This document shows, in pieces, positions 1-13,227 of a stretch of DNA of 64,000 bases; positions within the stretch are counted from its first letter, which is position 1, and each line of letters starts with the position of its first letter. The DNA is taken from positions 5,084,001 to 5,148,000 of the forward strand of contig NZ_AP023362.1 of NCBI RefSeq assembly GCF_018326285.1. Direction: 5' to 3'. The notes under the pieces were generated by a model, which ran no database searches, had not been told where the DNA came from, and worked only from the letters and a program-made list of their open reading frames with translations. This DNA comes from Mycolicibacterium sp. TY81 (GTDB lineage: Bacteria > Actinomycetota > Actinomycetes > Mycobacteriales > Mycobacteriaceae). The position numbers and the translations under genes were made by a program.

Positions 1-951
1 CGGGGCAGCCGGCGGATTGCCCTTCTTGGACCGGTTCGGCTTCACACCGGGTGCCGGCGCATTGGCGGAACGGCGTGCGATCGCCTGTTCCTTCTCCTCC
101 GCCTCACGCTTCTCGATCCGGTTGAACACCACGTGCTGCTGGCCGTAGGTCCAGATGTTGTTGGCCACCCAGTACATGAGAATGGCGATCGGCAAGAACG
201 GGCCGGACACCACGACACCCAACGGGAACACGTACAGCGCCAGCTTGTTCATCAGCTGGGTCTGCGGGTTCTGCTGGGCTTCCAGGCTCTGCCGGGCCAC
301 CGACGCGCGGCTGTTCATGTGGGTCGCGATACCCGAGACGATCATCAGCGGAATGCCGACGAGGATCACCGACATCCGATCGAAGTGCGCGAACGCCTTG
401 AGGCTCTCACCAGTCTGAATCATGGTGGCGCCCAACGGCGCACCGAACAGGTCCGTGTTCAGGAAGTGGCTGACGTCGGTGGCGCTGAAGAAGTAGTTGC
501 CGATCGACCGGTTCTGCTCGATGGACAGCGCCTGGGCACCGATGCCCATCCCGGCGCCCTCCGTGCGGTTGAACGAACGCAGCACGTGGAACAGGCCCAG
601 GAACACCGGAATCTGCGCCAGCATCGGCAGACAGCCCAGGAGCGGGTTGAAACCGTGTTCGCTCTGCAGCTTCTGCATCTCGAGTGCGAGCCGCTGGCGG
701 TCCTTGCCGTACTTCTTCTGCAGTTCCTTGATCTGGGGCTGCAGTTCCTGCATCTGCCGGGTGGTCTCGATCTGGCGGACGAACGGCCGGTACAGAATGG
801 CGCGCAGGGTGAACACCAGGAACATCACCGACAGGCCCCAGGCGAAGAAGTTCTCCGCACCCAGGATCGCGCCGAAAAGCTTGTACCAGAGCCACATGAT
901 CCCGGATACCGGGTAATAGATGTAGTCCAGACTGAACCAGTTAAAAGACAA
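1..951 (-). CDS. yidC: Membrane protein insertase YidC (3' end beyond the window)
   Basis: YidC/Oxa1 insertase of the inner membrane, which inserts membrane proteins with or without SecYEG. The translation begins [22 protein letters not shown] after a TTG start at 951, matching the usual N-terminus of mycobacterial YidC. An AAGGAG ribosome site lies 8 bases upstream. Hydrophobic segments alternate with a charged cytoplasmic loop ([16 protein letters not shown]), then [20 protein letters not shown], the family core. The visible C-terminal part is basic and Pro/Ala rich ([12 protein letters not shown]). The stop codon lies outside the window. It overlaps yidD by 11 bases and belongs to the rpmH-rnpA-yidD-yidC operon. 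Confidence 0.95.
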   Translation of the reverse strand, partial: MSFNWFSLDYIYYPVSGIMWLWYKLFGAILGAENFFAWGLSVMFLVFTLRAILYRPFVRQIETTRQMQELQPQIKELQKKYGKDRQRLALEMQKLQSEHGFNPLLGCLPMLAQIPVFLGLFHVLRSFNRTEGAGMGIGAQALSIEQNRSIGNYFFSATDVSHFLNTDLFGAPLGATMIQTGESLKAFAHFDRMSVILVGIPLMIVSGIATHMNSRASVARQSLEAQQNPQTQLMNKLALYVFPLGVVVSGPFLPIAILMYWVANNIWTYGQQHVVFNRIEKREAEEKEQAIARRSANAPAPGVKPNRSKKGNPPAAP

Positions 952-1216
952 GCGAATCGCTCCTTGACTGCGCGGCGGTTGCCGCGGACCGTCTTTCGGG
1001 AATGGGGTCCCATCCCCCGTGATGCCACGGGCCACACTTGGCCAGCCGGACTGTCGTCAGCCAACAACCACGGAACAATCCGTGTTCGGTGAGTGCCTCG
1101 ACGGCGTACTGGCTACAGGTGGGGCTGAACCGGCAGCTGGGCAGACGCATCGGCGACACCATGTTGCGGTACAGCTCGATGAGAAAGATCAGCCCGCGGG
1201 CCAGCCGCTGACTCAT
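941..1216 (-). CDS. yidD: Membrane protein insertion efficiency factor YidD
   Basis: A 91-residue protein of the YidD family, a small membrane-associated factor that assists YidC-dependent insertion. The family core is visible: [31 protein letters not shown] followed by a [22 protein letters not shown] segment (quoted in parts), including the conserved cysteines of CRFSPTCS and the CxPW(H)xGG ending. Its ATG overlaps the rnpA stop in an ATGA and its 3' end overlaps yidC, so the three are translationally coupled. Length and position are as in other mycobacteria. Confidence 0.93.
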   Translation of the reverse strand: MSQRLARGLIFLIELYRNMVSPMRLPSCRFSPTCSQYAVEALTEHGLFRGCWLTTVRLAKCGPWHHGGWDPIPERRSAATAAQSRSDSLVF

Positions 1217-1590
1217 GGCCGGGATCCGGACTTCGCGTGAGCGCGCCGCACTGCGACTCGCAGTTCGTCCTGCAGCGTGGCGGTGGCAGCTTCACGACTG
1301 CCGGGCAGGGCCCGGATCACCAGCAGCTCACCGGACTGCAGCTCGGCCAGCAGATCCCGGCTGGCATGACGGAGCTGACGGGACACCCGGTGTCGCTGGA
1401 CGGCGTTGCCGACCGATTTACCTACGACGAGACCGACTTTCGGCGCCTGCTCGGTGTTTGACTCGGCATCGCCAAAATCTCGTGGTGCCAATGAGTGCAC
1501 CACGAGATCCCGTTGCGCCGAGCGCACACCGCGGCTCACGGTGACTCGAAAGTCTGTCGAGCGCGTCATCCGGTTACGAGCCGGAAGCAC
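1213..1590 (-). CDS. rnpA: Ribonuclease P protein component
   Basis: Protein subunit of RNase P, which processes tRNA 5' ends together with the rnpB RNA. The 125-residue product begins [13 protein letters not shown] after a GTG at 1590 and carries the RNR-like signature [18 protein letters not shown]. The reading frame is open further upstream (to 1707), but that extension runs through rpmH and has no family similarity, so the GTG at 1590 was chosen. It lies 22 bases downstream of rpmH and overlaps yidD by four bases. Confidence 0.93.
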   Translation of the reverse strand: MLPARNRMTRSTDFRVTVSRGVRSAQRDLVVHSLAPRDFGDAESNTEQAPKVGLVVGKSVGNAVQRHRVSRQLRHASRDLLAELQSGELLVIRALPGSREAATATLQDELRVAVRRAHAKSGSRP

Positions 1591-1612
1591 GGTGCTTCGA
1601 TCCTGCGTCAGG

Positions 1613-1756
1613 TCACGCAGTGAGAGAGCGACGGCCCTTGCCGCGACGTGCCGACACGATGGCGCGGCCGGCACGGGTCCGCATACGCAGACGGAAGCCG
1701 TGCACACGAGCCCGACGGCGGTTGTTCGGCTGGAAAGTCCGCTTGCCCTTGGCCAC
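1613..1756 (-). CDS. rpmH: 50S ribosomal protein L34
   Basis: A 47-residue basic protein reading [20 protein letters not shown] at the start and [10 protein letters not shown] at the end, which is the entire L34 family signature. GTG start at 1756 with GAGGAG 8 bases upstream; stop TGA at 1613-1615. First gene of the operon with rnpA, yidD and yidC, divergent from dnaA across a 611-base intergenic region, which is the standard arrangement at mycobacterial origins. Confidence 0.95.
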   Translation of the reverse strand: MAKGKRTFQPNNRRRARVHGFRLRMRTRAGRAIVSARRGKGRRSLTA

Positions 1757-2367
1757 GGCTATATCTCCTCAACTATGTGACGCCCGCACTCGCCACCGAC
1801 ATGAACGAGTCATGCCGGTGGGCACGGTCGTCGCTGGTAAGCGCACGCATCTTGCTTGCTAGCCGGCGCGGTACCGATCGAAGTTCGTGGCAGAACTTCC
1901 CCGGTCGCAGCCGTATCACCACGTGTGGGCGACTGTTCGAGGGTACTGATCTGAATTCTCCGGGTCAAACCTCGCTGTCCCACGTCAGCAACCGTTACCG
2001 CTTCGTAGCGAGAAGCGAGGCGGATCGCACATGAGTTCGTCACAGTTGTCCCACTCGCAACGTGGCAAGCCGACACGCCCAAGAACCTCGAACCAATGTT
2101 GCCGAACGGTTGGCGGACGAACCGAAAACTTGTTAGCTTCTGCCAATGCCGTTGCACGACGGCGCCAGACAACAAGCCAGAGAGGTCCCGACGCTACGAG
2201 CCCACAGACGTTCCTGTGACGAGCCTCAGCGCGCGGGCTTCCTGCATGCAAAACACGAGCACGACGGCACTCTCCTACTTTGTCCACAGTCTGTGGATAA
2301 CTATGTGGACAGATTGTCGTCGTTTTATTGAGCCGCCGGTCAGGCGGTTGCGAGGGGGTAGTAGTCG
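1757..2367. promoter_or_regulatory. rpmH-dnaA divergent intergenic region
   Basis: About 610 bases between divergent rpmH and dnaA with no convincing gene; the open frames here lack family similarity. By position it must hold the promoters of both the rpmH operon and dnaA. The dnaA-proximal end holds a cluster of DnaA boxes (listed separately) and the dnaA ribosome site GAGGGGG. Precise -10/-35 elements were not assigned. Confidence 0.7.
2280..2312. promoter_or_regulatory. Cluster of three DnaA boxes upstream of dnaA
   Basis: Three 9-mers in 33 bases: TTGTCCACA at 2280-2288 (+), TTATCCACA read on the minus strand at 2292-2300 and CTGTCCACA on the minus strand at 2304-2312. The first two match the DnaA-box consensus exactly and the third differs at one base. 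They lie 56-88 bases before the dnaA start, suggesting autoregulation of dnaA or an accessory origin element. Confidence 0.75.
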
Positions 2368-3843
2368 TTGACCGCTAACCCCAGTGCATCGTTCACCGAC
2401 ATCTGGAAAAGCGTGGTCGCCGAACTCAACGGTGACCTCGGCGGCACCACGACGCTGACCGCCCAACAACGGGCCTGGTTGCGCATGGTTCAGCCGCTGG
2501 TGCTGACCGAGGGTTTCGCGTTGCTGTCGGTGCCCACGCAGTTCGTGCAGAACGAGATCGAACGGCACCTGCGCGAACCGATCATCGCCGCGCTGAGCCG
2601 GCACCTCGGACAACGCGTCGATCTCGGCGTCCGCATCGCGGTCCCGGAGACCGACGACCGGCCGGTGGCCACGGAAGCCCCCGAAGCCGACACGCCCGAA
2701 CCCGAACCAGCCGCCGTCGCCGACGACTTGGACGACGACGCCGACGAGCTGTCCGGCGCCGAGGAGACCTGGCCCCGGTACTTCAACCGGCCGCCCGCGG
2801 ACGAATCGGCCGATCTGAGCCTCAACCGGCGCTACACCTTCGACACCTTTGTCATCGGCGCCTCCAACCGGTTCGCGCACGCCGCGACACTGGCGATCGC
2901 CGAGGCGCCGGCCCGCGCCTACAACCCGCTGTTCATCTGGGGTGAATCAGGTCTGGGCAAGACGCACCTGCTGCACGCGGCGGGCAATTACGCGCAGAAG
3001 CTGTTCCCCGGCATGCGGGTCAAGTACGTCTCGACCGAGCAGTTCACGAACGACTTCATCAACTCGCTGCGGGACGACCGGACCGCGTCGTTCAAACGCA
3101 GCTTCCGCGACATCGACGTCCTGCTGGTCGACGACATCCAGTTCATCGAAGGCAAGGAAAGCACTCAGGAAGAGTTCTTCCACACCTTCAACACGCTGCA
3201 CAACGCGAACAAGCAGATCGTCATCTCGTCGGACCGGCCGCCGAAACAGCTTGCGACGCTGGAAGACCGGCTGCGGACCCGGTTCGAATGGGGTCTGATC
3301 ACCGACGTTCAGCCGCCCGAGCTGGAGACCCGCATCGCGATCCTGCGCAAGAAGGCGCAGATGGATCGCCTGGATGTGCCGGACGACGTGCTCGAGCTCA
3401 TCGCCAGCCGCATCGATCGCAACATCCGCGAGCTCGAGGGTGCGTTGATCCGCGTGACGGCGTTCGCGTCGCTGAACAAGACGATGATCGACAAGTCGCT
3501 CGCCGAGATCGTGCTGCGAGATCTCATCGCTGACGCCGGCACCACTCAGATCAGCATCGCCACGATCATGGCGGCCACGGCCGAGTACTTCGAGACCACC
3601 GTGGAGGAGCTCCGCGGCCCCGGTAAGACCCGCGCCGTCGCCCTGTCGCGGCAGATCGCCATGTATCTGTGTCGGGAGCTCACGGACCTGTCGTTGCCGC
3701 GGATCGGGCAGGCCTTCGGCCGCGACCACACCACGGTGATGTACGCCGAACGCAAGATCAAGAAGGAAATGGCCTCGCGGCGTGAGGTTTTCGATCACGT
3801 CAAGGAACTCACCACCCGGATCCGGCAGCGGTCCAAGCACTGA
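2368..3843 (+). CDS. dnaA: Chromosomal replication initiator DnaA
   Basis: AAA+ initiator that binds DnaA boxes and melts oriC. 491 residues. Domain I is at about 1-85 ([24 protein letters not shown]). A very acidic domain II linker spans about 100-150. The AAA+ core has Walker A GESGLGKT at 192-199 and Walker B LLVDDIQF around 253-258. The C-terminal DNA-binding helix-turn-helix has the signature [12 protein letters not shown] near 450-460. The TTG start at 2368 is preceded by GAGGGGG at a 9-base spacing and gives the usual N-terminus. Downstream is a strong hairpin and then oriC. Confidence 0.98.
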   Translation: MTANPSASFTDIWKSVVAELNGDLGGTTTLTAQQRAWLRMVQPLVLTEGFALLSVPTQFVQNEIERHLREPIIAALSRHLGQRVDLGVRIAVPETDDRPVATEAPEADTPEPEPAAVADDLDDDADELSGAEETWPRYFNRPPADESADLSLNRRYTFDTFVIGASNRFAHAATLAIAEAPARAYNPLFIWGESGLGKTHLLHAAGNYAQKLFPGMRVKYVSTEQFTNDFINSLRDDRTASFKRSFRDIDVLLVDDIQFIEGKESTQEEFFHTFNTLHNANKQIVISSDRPPKQLATLEDRLRTRFEWGLITDVQPPELETRIAILRKKAQMDRLDVPDDVLELIASRIDRNIRELEGALIRVTAFASLNKTMIDKSLAEIVLRDLIADAGTTQISIATIMAATAEYFETTVEELRGPGKTRAVALSRQIAMYLCRELTDLSLPRIGQAFGRDHTTVMYAERKIKKEMASRREVFDHVKELTTRIRQRSKH

Positions 3844-4472
3844 ATCTGTCTTCTTCGGCACCGGCCCCGCAGGCGTGATCGCCTGGGGGCCGGTGTTGTT
3901 TTAGCGGGCCGTGAGTGGGGTACCCGAGCCCCAGATCCCCGGATCCAGCGTGATTGGTGCCCCTACGACCCGAATCTCAAAAGGATTTTTTTGGCATCAC
4001 GAGCACCTCCAGCCACACGACGGGTGTGTGCACAGCGCTGTGTACTACATGGGATAAACCCTGGGATTCTGCTCAGAACAATCCACATGGCCGGATTGCT
4101 CCACAAATACAAGGATTGGATTAACGACGCGTGCACAGTCTGCGCACAGGGCGGGATCCCGCCGCTGAGGCCCGGACCAGCAACTCCGTGGATCCATCCA
4201 CAGCGTGCACAACCCCTATTACTAATACCTTTAGATCCCTATGGATCTTCTTCTAAAAGCAGTCCGTTGGGGAAACTCCCCGTGGACAACCGGATCCCGA
4301 CGGGATTCCGGGGGTCGTCACAGGCTGCGCGCCCTGATCGTTTAGCTTTCAACTTCACGCGGAACGCTCTACGGTGTTCTTCGATAGCCGGAACCAACGC
4401 CGATGCGTGTTGTTCACGCCTCACGGCGGGATCCGGCAGGTAAGCGTGGTGGGGTAACAGCGAAGGGACGCT
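3844..4472. other. oriC: oriC, dnaA-dnaN intergenic region
   Basis: A 629-base gene-free region between dnaA and dnaN, the usual mycobacterial origin. Beyond the terminator it holds many DnaA-box-like 9-mers, mostly degenerate: CAATCCACA (4079-4087), TGCTCCACA (4097-4105), CCATCCACA (4194-4202), and TTGTCCACG on the minus strand (4281-4289), plus several GTGCACAG/GCGCACAG variants. An AT-rich stretch around 4206-4259 (CTATTACTAATACCTTTAG and onward) in a GC-rich genome is the best candidate DNA-unwinding element. An open frame at 3991-4443 lacks protein similarity and was not called. Confidence 0.85.
3859..3903 (+). terminator. Intrinsic terminator after dnaA
   Basis: Arms CACCGGCCCC(G)CAGGCG (3859-3875) and CGCCTGGGGGCCGGTG (3880-3895) pair over 16 base pairs with one bulged G and a TGAT loop. 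They are followed by GTTGTTTTA, a moderately U-rich tail. The hairpin begins 16 bases after the dnaA stop and separates dnaA transcription from oriC. Confidence 0.75.
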
Positions 4473-5663
4473 ATGGACGTGGCGACGACAGCCGGTCTGA
4501 CCGATTTGAAGTTCCGTCTCGTTCGGGAAGACTTCGCCGACGCCGTGGCCTGGGTGGCCCGGATCCTGCCGTCCAGGCCGTTGAACCCGGTCCTGGCCGG
4601 TGTGCTGCTGACTGGCTCCGACGACGGTCTGACCATCTCCGGATACGACTACGAGGTGTCGGCCGAGGTACGCGTGGCGGCTGAAATCGCGTCTCCTGGC
4701 AGTGTTTTGGTTTCGGGCAAGCTGCTCTCGGACATCACCCGCGCACTGCCGGCCAAGCCGGTGGAACTCAGCGTCGAAGGCACCCGCGTGGCGCTGAGCT
4801 GCGGTAGCGCCCGCTTCTCCCTGCCGACCATGGCGGTCGAGGACTACCCGGCGCTGCCGGCGCTGCCGGATGAGACCGGCATCGTGCCCGCCAACGTCTT
4901 CGCCGAGGCCATCGGTCAGGTGGCGGTCGCCGCCGGCCGCGACGACACCCTGCCGATGTTGACCGGTGTGCGCGTCGAGATCTCGGGCGAGAAGGTCGTG
5001 CTGGCTGCCACCGACCGGTTCCGGCTCGCGGTGCGCGAACTGACCTGGAACTCGGCGGTGCCGGATCTCGAAGCGGCCGTGCTGGTTCCGGCGAAGACGC
5101 TGGCCGAGTCCGCCAAGTCGGGAGCCGACGGCACCGAGGTGCACCTGTCGCTCGGTGCCGGTCAGGCTGTCGGCAAGGACGGCATGCTGGGTATCCGCAG
5201 CAATGGCAAGCGCACCACCACGCGCCTGCTCGACGCCGAGTTCCCGAAATTCCGCCAGCTGCTGCCGGCGGAGCACACGGCGGTGGCCACCATCGGTGTC
5301 GCCGAGCTCGCCGAGGCCATCAAGCGTGTCGCGCTGGTCGCCGATCGTGGCGCCCAGGTCCGCATGGAGTTCGCCGACGACATCCTGCGCCTGTCGGCCG
5401 GTGCCGACGACGTCGGTCGCGCCGAGGAAGACCTGCCGGTCGAGTTCTACGGTGAGCCGTTGACCATCGCGTTCAACCCGACCTACCTCACCGACGGCCT
5501 GGGTTCTTTGCATGCCGATCGTGTGACGTTCGGGTTCACGACGCCCAGCAAGCCTGCAGTGTTGCGTCCCGCCGGGGAGAATCAGTACTCGGGATCCGGT
5601 CCGTTCCCCGCCGGGGACACCGACTATGTGTACCTGCTGATGCCGGTGCGCCTGCCGGGCTGA
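4473..5663 (+). CDS. dnaN: DNA polymerase III beta subunit (sliding clamp)
   Basis: 396 residues, normal length for a beta clamp made of three repeated domains. Recognisable stretches are [21 protein letters not shown] at the N-terminus, [13 protein letters not shown] in the middle domain, and a C-terminus [14 protein letters not shown] that ends in the typical clamp MPxRL motif. The dimer encircles DNA and tethers polymerase III. ATG at 4473 is preceded by GAAGGGACG. It follows oriC and leads into gnd with a 28-base gap. Confidence 0.97.
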   Translation: MDVATTAGLTDLKFRLVREDFADAVAWVARILPSRPLNPVLAGVLLTGSDDGLTISGYDYEVSAEVRVAAEIASPGSVLVSGKLLSDITRALPAKPVELSVEGTRVALSCGSARFSLPTMAVEDYPALPALPDETGIVPANVFAEAIGQVAVAAGRDDTLPMLTGVRVEISGEKVVLAATDRFRLAVRELTWNSAVPDLEAAVLVPAKTLAESAKSGADGTEVHLSLGAGQAVGKDGMLGIRSNGKRTTTRLLDAEFPKFRQLLPAEHTAVATIGVAELAEAIKRVALVADRGAQVRMEFADDILRLSAGADDVGRAEEDLPVEFYGEPLTIAFNPTYLTDGLGSLHADRVTFGFTTPSKPAVLRPAGENQYSGSGPFPAGDTDYVYLLMPVRLPG

Positions 5664-5691
5664 CCGGAACACGACAGCGGAGGAAGCACTG

Positions 5692-6585
5692 ATGCAACTG
5701 GGGTTGATCGGCCTCGGAAAAATGGGCTTCAACATGCGCGAGCGTCTGCGCGGTGGCGGCCACGAAGTCATCGGATACGACCCGCGGCCGGAAGTCAGCG
5801 ACGTACCGTCGCTCGCTGCGCTCGCCGAGCAGCTCGAGGCCCCGCGCGTGGTGTGGGTCATGGTGCCCTCCGGTGAGATCACCCGGGAGACCATCGAGGA
5901 TCTCGCGAACGTGCTCAACTCCGGCGACCTGGTGATCGACGGCGGCAACTCCCGCTACACCGAAGACGCCGTGCATGCAAAGCTATTGGCGGACAAGGGA
6001 ATCGGATTCATCGACGCCGGGGTTTCCGGTGGCGTCTGGGGCCTGACCGAAGGTTATGGCCTGATGGTCGGCGGCAGTGACGAGGACGTCGCTCGCGTCA
6101 TGCCGATCTTCGAGACGCTGCGGCCCGAGGGAGATCTCGCCGACGGCTTCGTCCACGCCGGTCCGGTCGGTGCCGGCCACTTCGCCAAGATGGTGCACAA
6201 CGGCGTGGAGTACGCGCTGATGACCGCCTACGGCGAGGGTTACGAGATGCTTGCCGCGTCGGACCTGATCAAGGACCCGCAGGCCGTCTACCAGGCCTGG
6301 ACCAACGGCACCGTCGTGCGGTCGTGGCTGCAGCAGCTGCTGGCCAAGGCGCTGAAGGAAGATCCCCAGCTGGCCGACATCAGCGGCTACACCGAGGATT
6401 CCGGTGAAGGCCGGTGGACGGTCGAGGAGGCCATCCGGCTGCGGGTGCCGGTACCGAGCATCGCAGCCTCGCTGTTTGCCCGGTTCCTGTCCCGGCAGGA
6501 CGACTCCCCGACCATGAAAGCCGTTGCGGCACTTCGTAACCAGTTCGGTGGCCACGCCGTCCAGAGGGTCAGTAAGTCCGGCTAG
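5692..6585 (+). CDS. gnd: 6-phosphogluconate dehydrogenase, short decarboxylating form
   Basis: Oxidative decarboxylation of 6-phosphogluconate to ribulose 5-phosphate. 297 residues, so the short form rather than the roughly 470-residue classical enzyme. It has an N-terminal Rossmann motif GLIGLGKMGFNM, then SGGVWGLTEGYGLMVGG, and the catalytic-lysine segment GHFAKMVHNGVEYALM. ATG with AGGAAG upstream. The recF GTG follows its TAG with no gap, so the two are cotranscribed. Short-form enzymes are often NAD-dependent; cofactor choice was not determined here. Confidence 0.93.
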   Translation: MQLGLIGLGKMGFNMRERLRGGGHEVIGYDPRPEVSDVPSLAALAEQLEAPRVVWVMVPSGEITRETIEDLANVLNSGDLVIDGGNSRYTEDAVHAKLLADKGIGFIDAGVSGGVWGLTEGYGLMVGGSDEDVARVMPIFETLRPEGDLADGFVHAGPVGAGHFAKMVHNGVEYALMTAYGEGYEMLAASDLIKDPQAVYQAWTNGTVVRSWLQQLLAKALKEDPQLADISGYTEDSGEGRWTVEEAIRLRVPVPSIAASLFARFLSRQDDSPTMKAVAALRNQFGGHAVQRVSKSG

Positions 6586-7749
6586 GTGTTTGTTCGACAG
6601 CTCAGTCTGACCGACTTCCGGTCGTGGCCGCGGCTCGACCTGGAATTGGCACCGGGTCGGACCGTGTTCGTCGGCCAGAACGGCTTCGGCAAGACCAATA
6701 TCGTTGAGGCCCTGTGGTATACGGCCACGCTCGGGTCTCACCGCGTCGCCTCGGACGCCCCGCTCATCCGGTCCGGATGTGAGCGTGCCGTCGTCTCCAC
6801 CATCGTCGTCAACGACGGCCGCGAGCTGGCGGTGGATCTCGACATCACGGCCGGCCGGGCCAACAAGGCCCGGCTGAACCGCTCCCCCGTCCGGTCCGCG
6901 CGCGAAATTCTCGGTGCCCTGCGGGCGGTATTGTTCGCGCCGGAGGACTTGTCGTTGGTCCGCGGCGATCCCGGGGAGCGCCGGCGTTACCTCGATGAAC
7001 TCGCCAGCACCCGCCGTCCCCGGCTGGGTGGGGTGCGGGCGGATTACGAAAAAGTGGTGCGGCAGCGCACCGCGCTCCTGAAATCCGCGGGCGCCAGCCG
7101 TTTTCGGGGTGCGGATTCCGGCGCGCTCGAGACGCTCGACGTGTGGGACGGTCACCTGGCCAGCCACGGTGCCGAGCTGATCGCCGCGCGGGTGAACCTG
7201 ATCAACGAATTGCACCCGGAGATCACCAAGGCCTATCACCTGCTGGCACCCGCGTCGCGGCCCGCATCGGTCCGCTACCGCAGTTCGGTCGAGGCCATCG
7301 AAGAACAGGCCGGCACCGGATCGGTCGATGTCGCGGCCTACCAGAGCGCCCTGCTCGACGAACTCGCCCGCCGCCGGTCCGCCGAACTCGAGCGCGGGGT
7401 GTGCCTGGTGGGGCCGCACCGCGACGACCTCGAGCTGCGCCTCGGCGACCAGCTGGCGAAAGGTTTTGCCAGCCACGGCGAATCGTGGTCGATGGCGCTG
7501 GCGCTGCGCCTGGGCGCCTACGAACTACTGCGGACCGACGGCACCGACCCGGTGCTGCTCCTCGATGACGTGTTCGCCGAACTCGATTCGGCACGCCGGC
7601 GAGCGCTCGCCGACGTGGCACAATCGGCTGAGCAGGTTTTGGTCACCGCGGCGGTGCCCGACGACATTCCCCAGGACTGGGACGGCACCCGGGTCAATGT
7701 GGTGATGCGTGACGACGACGGCGGACGGATTTCGGTGGTGGACTCGTGA
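6586..7749 (+). CDS. recF: DNA replication/repair protein RecF
   Basis: SMC-like ATPase of the RecFOR gap-repair pathway that helps load RecA at single-strand gaps. 387 residues. N-terminus [20 protein letters not shown]; Walker [17 protein letters not shown] near 30; RecF-typical [27 protein letters not shown] in the middle (quoted in part); Walker [13 protein letters not shown] near the C-terminus. GTG start directly after the gnd stop, and its 3' end overlaps the DUF721 gene by four bases (GTGA). Confidence 0.96.
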   Translation: MFVRQLSLTDFRSWPRLDLELAPGRTVFVGQNGFGKTNIVEALWYTATLGSHRVASDAPLIRSGCERAVVSTIVVNDGRELAVDLDITAGRANKARLNRSPVRSAREILGALRAVLFAPEDLSLVRGDPGERRRYLDELASTRRPRLGGVRADYEKVVRQRTALLKSAGASRFRGADSGALETLDVWDGHLASHGAELIAARVNLINELHPEITKAYHLLAPASRPASVRYRSSVEAIEEQAGTGSVDVAAYQSALLDELARRRSAELERGVCLVGPHRDDLELRLGDQLAKGFASHGESWSMALALRLGAYELLRTDGTDPVLLLDDVFAELDSARRRALADVAQSAEQVLVTAAVPDDIPQDWDGTRVNVVMRDDDGGRISVVDS

Positions 7750-8321
7750 GTGAAGAGCCTCAGAAACCGGACATGCCCGAAGGTGCTTTCCCGCCACCGC
7801 ATCTCGCCCATCTCAAGGGCATGGATCTGGTGCGCCGCACGCTGGAGGAAGCCCGGGGCGCGGCGCGCAGCCAAGGTAAAGATGTCGGTCGCGGCCGTAG
7901 TGCGCCGGTCTCGAAAACCCGCCGCGGCGGGGGTCGACGCACCTGGTCCGGACCCGGGCCCGATCGCCGGGATCCGCAGTTGCTGGGTTCGGCGACCATG
8001 GACCTGGCCCGCAGCCGCGGCTGGTCGGGCCGGATGGCCGAAGGGTCGGTGTTCGGCCAGTGGTCGACGGTCGTCGGTGACCAGATCGCCGAGCACGCCT
8101 CCCCCACGTCGCTGCGCGAGGGCGTTCTCACGGTGACGGCCGAATCCACGGCCTGGGCGACGCAGCTGCGGATGGTGCAGTCGCAGATTTTGGCGAAGAT
8201 CGCCGCATCCGTCGGCGACGGCGTCGTCACGTCGCTGAAGATCCTGGGTCCGTCGGGTCCGACGTGGCAGAAGGGCCCGCGGAATTTCGGTGCCCGCGGA
8301 CCGCGCGACACCTTCGGCTGA
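7746..8321 (+). CDS. DUF721 (DciA-like) protein between recF and gyrB
   Basis: 191 residues, homolog of the conserved gene found between recF and gyrB in mycobacteria. The N-terminal half is charged and Gly/Arg rich. The C-terminal DUF721 domain contains [21 protein letters not shown] and TWAAQLRM-like [16 protein letters not shown]. Members of this family (DciA) interact with the replicative helicase DnaB in bacteria that lack DnaC; that role is known for the family and inferred here. GTG start overlaps the recF stop. A GACGCC-AAATTTG-GGCGTC hairpin sits on its stop codon (8320-8338). Confidence 0.88.
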   Translation: MSEEPQKPDMPEGAFPPPHLAHLKGMDLVRRTLEEARGAARSQGKDVGRGRSAPVSKTRRGGGRRTWSGPGPDRRDPQLLGSATMDLARSRGWSGRMAEGSVFGQWSTVVGDQIAEHASPTSLREGVLTVTAESTAWATQLRMVQSQILAKIAASVGDGVVTSLKILGPSGPTWQKGPRNFGARGPRDTFG

Positions 8322-10568
<2,247 letters not shown>

Positions 10569-10658
10569 CAATCCGCCCACGCGAAACGCGGCGAATCCGG
10601 CCCAGCTCGGCCGTCAAAAATCGATGTTTAACGTGAAACAATCCGCAGAAGGAATTCG

Positions 10659-13184
10659 ATGACCGACACCCTGCCTCCCGAAGGCGATCGGATCGAACCG
10701 GTCGACATCCAGCAGGAGATGCAGCGCAGCTACATCGATTACGCCATGAGCGTCATCGTGGGCCGCGCCCTCCCCGAGGTCCGCGACGGCCTCAAGCCGG
10801 TACACCGCCGCGTGCTCTACGCCATGTACGACTCCGGGTTCCGGCCGGACCGCTCGCACGCCAAGTCGGCGCGTTCGGTCGCCGAGACCATGGGTAACTA
10901 CCACCCGCACGGTGACGCCTCGATCTACGACACCCTGGTCCGCATGGCCCAGCCGTGGTCGCTGCGCTATCCGCTGGTCGACGGTCAGGGCAACTTCGGC
11001 TCGCCGGGTAACGACCCCGCGGCCGCCATGCGTTACACCGAGGCCCGGCTCACCCCGCTGGCCATGGAGATGCTGCGTGAAATCGACGAGGAGACAGTCG
11101 ATTTCATCCCCAACTACGACGGCCGCGTGCAAGAGCCGACCGTCCTGCCCAGCCGGTTCCCCAACCTGCTGGCCAACGGCTCCGGCGGCATCGCCGTCGG
11201 TATGGCCACCAACATCCCGCCGCACAACCTCCGCGAACTCGCCGAGGCCGTGTACTGGTGCCTGGAGAACCACGAGGCCGACGAGGAGACCACCCTCGAA
11301 GCGGTGATGGAGCGGGTCAAGGGCCCGGACTTCCCCACCCACGGCCTGATCGTCGGATCCCAGGGCATCTCCGACACCTACAAGACCGGTCGCGGCTCCA
11401 TCCGGATGCGCGGCGTCGTCGAGATCGAGGAAGACGCCAAGGGCCGCACCTCACTCGTCATCACCGAGCTGCCGTACCAGGTCAACCACGACAACTTCAT
11501 CACCTCGATCGCCGAGCAGGTGCGCGACGGCAAGATCGGCGGCATCTCGAACATCGAGGACCAGTCCAGTGACCGCGTGGGTCTGCGGATCGTCGTCGAC
11601 CTCAAGCGCGACGCCGTCGCCAAGGTGGTGCTGAACAACCTCTACAAGCACACCCAGCTGCAGACCAGCTTCGGTGCCAACATGCTGTCGATCGTCGACG
11701 GTGTGCCGCGCACCCTGCGGCTGGACCAGATGATCCGGTACTACGTCGCGCACCAGCTCGACGTCATCATCCGGCGCACGCGGTACCGGTTGCGCAAGGC
11801 CAACGAGCGCGCCCACATCTTGCGCGGCCTGGTGAAAGCCCTTGACGCCCTTGATGAAGTCATCGCGCTGATCCGCGCGTCGGCCAACGCCGATGCGGCC
11901 CGGACGGGCTTGATGGAGCTGCTCGAGGTCGACGAGGTCCAGGCGCAGGCCATCCTCGACATGCAGCTGCGTCGCCTGGCCGCCCTGGAACGGCAGCGCA
12001 TCGTCGACGATCTGGCCAAGATCGAAGCCGAGATCGCCGACCTCGAGGACATCCTCGCCAAGCCCGAGCGGCAGCGCGCCATCGTCCACGACGAGCTCAA
12101 GGAGCTCGCCGACAAGTACGGCGACGACCGTCGTACCCGCATCATCGCGGCCGACGGTGACGTCACCGACGAGGACCTCATCCAGCGCGAGGACGTCGTC
12201 GTCACCATCACCGAGACCGGCTACGCCAAGCGCACCAAGACCGACCTCTACCGCAGCCAGAAGCGCGGCGGTAAGGGTGTGCAGGGCGCCGGGCTCAAGC
12301 AGGACGACATCGTCAACCACTTCTTCGTGTGCTCGACGCACGACTGGATCCTGTTCTTCACCACGCAGGGCCGGGTGTACCGGGCCAAGGCGTACGACCT
12401 GCCCGAGGCCTCGCGGACCGCGCGCGGCCAGCACGTGGCGAACCTGCTGGCCTTCCAGCCGGAAGAGCGCATCGCTCAGGTCATCCAGATCAAGAGCTAC
12501 GAGGACGCGCCCTACCTGGTCCTCGCCACCCGCAACGGTCTGGTGAAGAAGTCCAAGCTGGCCGACTTCGACTCGAACCGCTCGGGCGGCATCGTCGCGA
12601 TCAACCTGCGCGACGGCGACGAACTGGTCGGCGCCGTGCTGTGCTCCGCCGAAGAGGACCTGCTGCTGGTGTCCGCCAACGGCCAGTCCATCCGGTTCTC
12701 CGCGACCAACGAGGCGCTGCGGCCGATGGGTCGCGCCACCTCCGGTGTGCAAGGTATGCGGTTCAACGAAGACGACCGATTGCTGTCGCTCAACGTCGTG
12801 GTGCCGGACACCTACCTGTTGGTCGCGACCGCGGGCGGTTACGCCAAGCGGACGGCCATCGACGAGTACACGGCACAGGGCCGCGGCGGCAAGGGCATCC
12901 TCACGATTCAGTACGACCCCAAGCGTGGCAGTCTGGTCGGTGCGTTGATCGTCGATGACGACACCGAGCTGTACGCCATCACTTCCGGCGGTGGTGTCAT
13001 CCGGACCGCGGCACGTCAGGTGCGCAAGGCCGGACGGCAGACCAAGGGTGTGCGGTTGATGAACCTCGGTGAGGGCGACACACTGATTGCCGTCGCGCGC
13101 AACGCCGAAGAGGCCGAAGGTCGCGACGAAACCGACACCGAGGTCGTCGACACCGCGACCGAGACCGAGACCGACGAAACGTAG
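10659..13184 (+). CDS. gyrA: DNA gyrase subunit A
   Basis: Breakage-reunion subunit of gyrase. 841 residues with no intein interruption. Catalytic tyrosine Y126 lies in [11 protein letters not shown]. The quinolone-resistance region [12 protein letters not shown] has Ala87, Ser88 and Asp91, the residues of a fluoroquinolone-susceptible mycobacterial enzyme. C-terminal beta-pinwheel blades carry the GyrA-box variant [10 protein letters not shown] (near 535) and repeated QGRGGKGI motifs. It ends in an acidic Glu/Asp/Thr tail. ATG with GAAGGAATTCG upstream. Confidence 0.98.
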   Translation: MTDTLPPEGDRIEPVDIQQEMQRSYIDYAMSVIVGRALPEVRDGLKPVHRRVLYAMYDSGFRPDRSHAKSARSVAETMGNYHPHGDASIYDTLVRMAQPWSLRYPLVDGQGNFGSPGNDPAAAMRYTEARLTPLAMEMLREIDEETVDFIPNYDGRVQEPTVLPSRFPNLLANGSGGIAVGMATNIPPHNLRELAEAVYWCLENHEADEETTLEAVMERVKGPDFPTHGLIVGSQGISDTYKTGRGSIRMRGVVEIEEDAKGRTSLVITELPYQVNHDNFITSIAEQVRDGKIGGISNIEDQSSDRVGLRIVVDLKRDAVAKVVLNNLYKHTQLQTSFGANMLSIVDGVPRTLRLDQMIRYYVAHQLDVIIRRTRYRLRKANERAHILRGLVKALDALDEVIALIRASANADAARTGLMELLEVDEVQAQAILDMQLRRLAALERQRIVDDLAKIEAEIADLEDILAKPERQRAIVHDELKELADKYGDDRRTRIIAADGDVTDEDLIQREDVVVTITETGYAKRTKTDLYRSQKRGGKGVQGAGLKQDDIVNHFFVCSTHDWILFFTTQGRVYRAKAYDLPEASRTARGQHVANLLAFQPEERIAQVIQIKSYEDAPYLVLATRNGLVKKSKLADFDSNRSGGIVAINLRDGDELVGAVLCSAEEDLLLVSANGQSIRFSATNEALRPMGRATSGVQGMRFNEDDRLLSLNVVVPDTYLLVATAGGYAKRTAIDEYTAQGRGGKGILTIQYDPKRGSLVGALIVDDDTELYAITSGGGVIRTAARQVRKAGRQTKGVRLMNLGEGDTLIAVARNAEEAEGRDETDTEVVDTATETETDET

Positions 13185-13227
13185 TGCTGCGACTGTCCCC
13201 AGCCGCCCTGATTGAAGGAGCCGCCAG

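Noticed and set aside
3991..4443. 150-residue frame within the dnaA-dnaN gap
   Set aside because: The region is oriC with DnaA-box-like repeats and an AT-rich block; the frame has atypical composition and no ribosome site.
4239..5948. 569-residue open frame antisense to dnaN
   Set aside because: Same codon-bias artefact; dnaN on the plus strand is certain.
10659..13184. Intein or quinolone-resistance mutation in gyrA
   Set aside because: The gene is uninterrupted at 841 residues and the GDASIYD segment has the susceptible Ala, Ser and Asp residues.
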